A DNA stretch of 64,000 bases from Lepidurus packardi (lineage: Eukaryota > Arthropoda > Branchiopoda > Notostraca > Triopsidae), in assembly GCA_023053545.1 (NCBI GenBank), contig JAKZAN010000097.1, positions 50,244 to 114,243 on the forward strand, given 5' to 3'. Below, piece by piece: positions 59,601 through 64,000 of the stretch. The position numbers and the translations under genes were made by a program. The stretch's first letter is position 1; the number at the start of each line of letters is the position of its first letter. The notes below the pieces were generated by a model. It searched no databases and was not told where the DNA came from. It worked only from the letters and a program-made list of their open reading frames with translations.

Positions 59601-62600
59601 GAATTAAATCCTTACGGACTGAATTAATTCCATGGGGACTGAATTAATTCCCTGGGGACTGAATTAATTCCTTACGAACCTAATTTATTCCTTACGGACT
59701 GAAATAATTCCTTACTGGCGTAATTAAATCCTTTCGGACTGAATTAACTACTTACGGACTGAATTAATTCTTTAGGATTGATTGAATTCTTTACTTACTG
59801 AATTAATTCCTTACCGAGTTAGTTAATTCCTTTCGGAATCAATTAATTCCTTACGTACTGAATCAATTCCTTACTTACTGAATTAATTCCTTACGTACTG
59901 AATTAATTTCTTACGGACTGAATTATTTCCTTACGGACTGAAATAATTCCTTACGGACTGAATTAATTCCTTACGGACTGAAATAATTCCTTACGGACCT
60001 AATTTATTCCTTACGGACTGAATTAATTCCTTACTGGCGTAATTAATTCCTTTCGGACTGAATTAACTACTTACGGACTGAATTAATTCTTTAGGATTGA
60101 TTGAATTCTTTACTTACTGAATTAATTCCTTACCGATTTAGTTAATTCCTTTCGGAACGAATTAATTCCTTACGTACTTAATTAATTTCTTACGGAATGA
60201 ATTAATTCCTAACGGACTGAATTAATTCTTTAGGATTGATTGAATTCCTTTCTTACTGAATTAATTCCTTACGGACTGAATTAATTCCTTACGAAATGAA
60301 TTAATTTCTTTACGGCCTGATATAATTCTTTACGTAATGAATTAATTCCTTACGTAATGAATTAATTCCTTACGGACTGAATTAATTCCTTACGTACTTT
60401 ATTAATTCCTTACGGACTGAATTAATTCCTTACGGACTGAATTAATTTTTTACGGACTTAATTCATCCATTACAAACTGAATTAATTCCTTACGGACTGA
60501 ATTAATTCCTTATGGACTGAATTAATTCATAACGGACTGAATTATTTCCTTAAGGAATGAATTAATTACTTACGGACTTAATTAATTCATTACGGACTGA
60601 AATAATTCCTTACGGACTGAATTAATTCCTTACGGACTGAATTAAATCCTTACGGACTGAATTAATTCCTTACGGACCTAATTTATTCCTTTCGGACTGA
60701 ATTAACTACTTACGGAGTGAATTAATTCTTTAGGATTGATTGAATTCCTTACTTACTGAATTAATTCCTTACCGATTTAGTTAATTCCTTTCGGAACGAA
60801 TTAATTCCTTACGTACTTAATTAATTTCTTACGGACTGAATTAATTCCTTACGGACTGAATTAATTCTTTAGGATTGATTGAATTCCTTTCTTACTGAAT
60901 TAATTCCTTACGGACTGAATTAATTCCTTACGAAATGAATTAATTTCTTTACGGCCTGATATAATTCCTTACGTACTTAATTAATTCCTTACGTAATGAA
61001 TTAATTCCTTACGGCCTGATTTTGTTCCTTACAGACTGAAATAATTCCTTACAGACTGAATTAATTCCTTACGGACTGAATTAATTCCTTACGGACTGAA
61101 TTAATTCATAACGGACTGAATTATTTCCTTAAGGAATGAATTAATTACTTACGGACTGAATTAATTCATTACGGACTGAAATAATTCCTTACGGACTGAA
61201 TTAATTCATTACGGACTGAATTAATCCTTTACGGACTTAATTAATCCATTACAAACTGAATTAATTCCTTACGGACTGAATTAATTCTTTAGCATAGATT
61301 GAATTCCTTACTTACTGAATTAATTCCTTACTGACTGAAATAATTCCTTACCTAATGAATTAATTCCTTACCTAATGAATTAATTCCTTACATAATGAAT
61401 TAATTCCTTACGGCCTGATTTTGTTCCTTACAGACTGAAATAATTCCTTACAGACTGAATTAATTCCTTACGGACTGAATTAATTACTTACGGACTGAAT
61501 TAATTCCTTACGGACTGAAATAATTCCTTACGGACTGAATTAATTCATTACGGACTTAATTAAATCCTTACGGACTGAATTAATTCCTTACGGACTGAAT
61601 TAAATCCTTACGGACTGAAATTATTCCTTACGGACTGAATTAATTCCTTACGGACCTAATTTATTCTTTACGGACTGAATTAATTCCTTACGGACCTAAT
61701 TTATTCCTTTCGGACTGAATTAACTACTTACGGAGTGAATTAATTCTTTAGGATTGATTGAATTCCTTACTTACTGAATTAATTCCTTACCGATTTAGTT
61801 AATTCCTTTCGGAACGAATTAATTCCTTACGTACTTAATTAATTTCTTACGGAATGAATTAATTCCTTACGGACTGAATTAATTCTTTAGGATTGATTGA
61901 ATTCCTTTCTTACTGAATTAATTCCTTACGGACTGAATTAATTCCTTACGAAATGAATTAATTTCTTTACGGCCTGATATAATTCCTTACGTACTTAATT
62001 AATTCCTTACGTAATTAATTAATTCCTTACGGCCTGATTTTGTTCCTTACAGACTGAAATAATTCCTTACAGACTGAATTAATTCCTTACGGACTGAATT
62101 AATTCCTTACGGACTGAATTAATTCATAACGGACTGAATTATTTCCTTAAGGAATGAATTAATTACTTACGGACTGAATTAATTCATTACGGACTGAAAT
62201 AATTCCTTACGGACTGAATTAATTCATTACGGACTTAATTAAATCCTTACGGATTTAATCAATTCCTTTCATTAGTGAATTAATTAATTCAGACTGAATT
62301 AATTCCTTACGGACTGAAATTATTCCTTACGGACTGAATTAATTCCTTACGGACTGAATTAAATCCTTACGGACTGAATTAATTCATAACGGACTGAATT
62401 ATTTCCTTAAGGAATGAATTAATTACTTACGGACTTAATTAATTCATTACGGACTGAATTAATTCCTTACGTAATGAATTAATTCCTTACGGACTGAATT
62501 AATTCCTTACGTACTTTATTAATTCCTTACGGACTGAATTAATTCCTTACGGACTGAATTAATTTTTTACGGACTTAATTCATCCATTACAAACTGAATT

Positions 62601-64000
62601 AATTCCTTACTGACTGAAATAATTCCTTACCTAATGAATTAATTCCTTACCTAATGAATTAATTCCTTACATAATGAATTAATTCCTTACGGCCTGATTT
62701 TGTTCCTTACAGACTGAAATAATTCCTTAAAGACTGAATTAATTCCTTACGGACTGAATTAATTCCTTATGGACTGAATTAATTCATAAACGGACTGAAT
62801 TATTTCCTTAAGGAATGAATTAATTACTTACGGACTTAATTAATTCATTACGGACTGAAATAATTCCTTACGGACTGAATTAATTCCTTACGGACTGAAT
62901 TAAATCCTTACGGACTGAATTAATTCCTTACGGACCTAATTTATTCCTTTCGGACTGAATTAACTACTTACGGAGTGAATTAATTCTTTAGGATTGATTG
63001 AATTCCTTACTTACTGAATTAATTCCTTACCGATTTAGTTAATTCCTTTCGGAACGAATTAATTCCTTACGTACTTAATTAATTTCTTACGGACTGAATT
63101 AATTCCTTACGGACTGAATTAATTCTTTAGGATTGATTGAATTCCTTTCTTACTGAATTAATTCCTTACGGACTGAATTAATTCCTTACGAAATGAATTA
63201 ATTTCTTTACGGCCTGATATAATTCCTTACGTACTTAATTAATTCCTTACGTAATGAATTAATTCCTTACGGCCTGATTTTGTTCCTTACAGACTGAAAT
63301 AATTCCTTACAGACTGAATTAATTCCTTACGGACTGAATTAATTCCTTACGGACTGAATTAATTCATAACGGACTGAATTATTTCCTTAAGGAATGAATT
63401 AATTACTTACGGACTGAATTAATTCATTACGGACTGAAATAATTCCTTACGGACTGAATTAATTCATTACGGACTTAATTAAATCCTTACGGATTTAATC
63501 AATTCCTTTCATTAGTGAATTAATTAATTCAGACTGAATTAATTCCTTACGGACTGAAATTATTCCTTACGGACTGAATTAATTCCTTACGGACTGAATT
63601 AAATCCTTACGGACTGAATTAATTCATAACGGACTGAATTATTTCCTTAAGGAATGAATTAATTACTTACGGACTTAATTAATTCATTACGGACTGAATT
63701 AATTCCTTACGTACTGAATTAATTCCTTACGGACTGAATTAATCCTTTACGGACTTAATTAATCCATTACAAACTGAATTAATTCCATTACGGACTGAAT
63801 TAATTCTTTAGCATAGATTGAATTCCTTACTTACTGAATTAATTCCTTACTGACTGAAATAATTCCTTACCTAATGAATTAATTCCTTACCTAATGAATT
63901 AATTCCTTACATAATGAATTAATTCCTTACGGCCTGATTTTGTTCCTTACAGACTGAAATAATTCCTTACAGACTGAATTAATTCCTTACGGACTGAATT
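53641..64000 (+). repeat. 20-bp satellite, block 4, continues past the window
   Basis: Same monomer and orientation to the last base, so the array is open on the right. The TTACCTAATG, TTACATAATG and GGCCTGATTTTG monomer series dominates. Confidence 0.97.
53690..59700 (+). repeat. 2,017-bp higher-order repeat
   Basis: The marker GGCCTGATTTTG occurs at 53690, 54089, 54748, 55184, 55901, 56860, 57259, 57918, 58877 and 59276. From 56860 on the spacings cycle 399, 659, 959, that is a 2,017-bp unit (56860 to 58877, 57259 to 59276). The earlier part has an extra rearranged segment around 55.1 kb. Beyond 61 kb the spacings are 399, 619, 660, 580 and 660, a related but reshuffled order. Confidence 0.85.

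Noticed and set aside
9941..64000. CRISPR-like regular repeat array
   Set aside because: The 20-bp units are contiguous with no unique spacers, no cas genes are present and the genome is eukaryotic; this is a satellite.
9941..64000. Peptide-coding potential of the satellite
   Set aside because: Monomers carry TAA in every frame and 20 is not a multiple of three, so no frame stays open.

Overview
The window is nuclear DNA from an arthropod, probably an insect; I could not fix the order. Evidence for this: a (TTAGG)n block; a mitochondrial fragment in the arthropod order nd4-trnH-nd5 that reads only with the invertebrate mitochondrial code (TGA = Trp, AGA = Ser); BEL/Pao, Ty3/gypsy, CR1/L2-like and hAT-like mobile elements; and an insect-retrovirus-type envelope gene. 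I see no bacterial operon and no ordinary single-copy host gene.

Left part (1-9940), a patchwork of old mobile DNA. It opens inside an envelope (baculovirus F-like) reading frame that is intact as far as it is visible (1-1614), followed by a 3' flank and a candidate 3' LTR ending at 2682. A nuclear copy of mitochondrial DNA (NUMT) starts abruptly at the next base: a piece of nd4, a foldable trnH and the start of nd5 (2683-3588). Next is a 5'-truncated, frame-broken Ty3/gypsy element on the minus strand (about 4224-7749). It runs into an 11-bp minisatellite that grades into about 340 bp of (TTAGG)n, then a 25-bp higher-order TTAGG variant and a decayed hAT-like transposase with a CGGBP1/BED-type zinc finger (8425-9618, minus strand).

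Right part (9941-64000), a single satellite field. The monomer is 20 bp, TTACGGACTGAATTAATTCC, always in one orientation, about 43 kb in total, and it runs off the right edge. Half of each monomer is the perfect palindrome GAATTAATTC; the other half varies. Monomers are organised into higher-order repeats of 379, 659, 1,317 and 2,017 bp, measured here from marker-motif positions.

The field is interrupted three times: (1) a complete, apparently young BEL/Pao retrotransposon (20795-27366) with two 299-bp LTRs that look identical, a CCGAC target duplication and one uninterrupted 1,960-codon gag-pol frame; (2) a complete non-LTR retrotransposon (about 30211-34752) with intact ORF1 and ORF2, which share a frame and are separated by one TGA; (3) a 55-bp scrap of the same LINE's 3' end (53586-53640). 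Other array copies act as empty-site controls for these insertions, which gives a relative order of events: the LINE scrap appears once in a 2,017-bp higher-order repeat whose other copies lack it.
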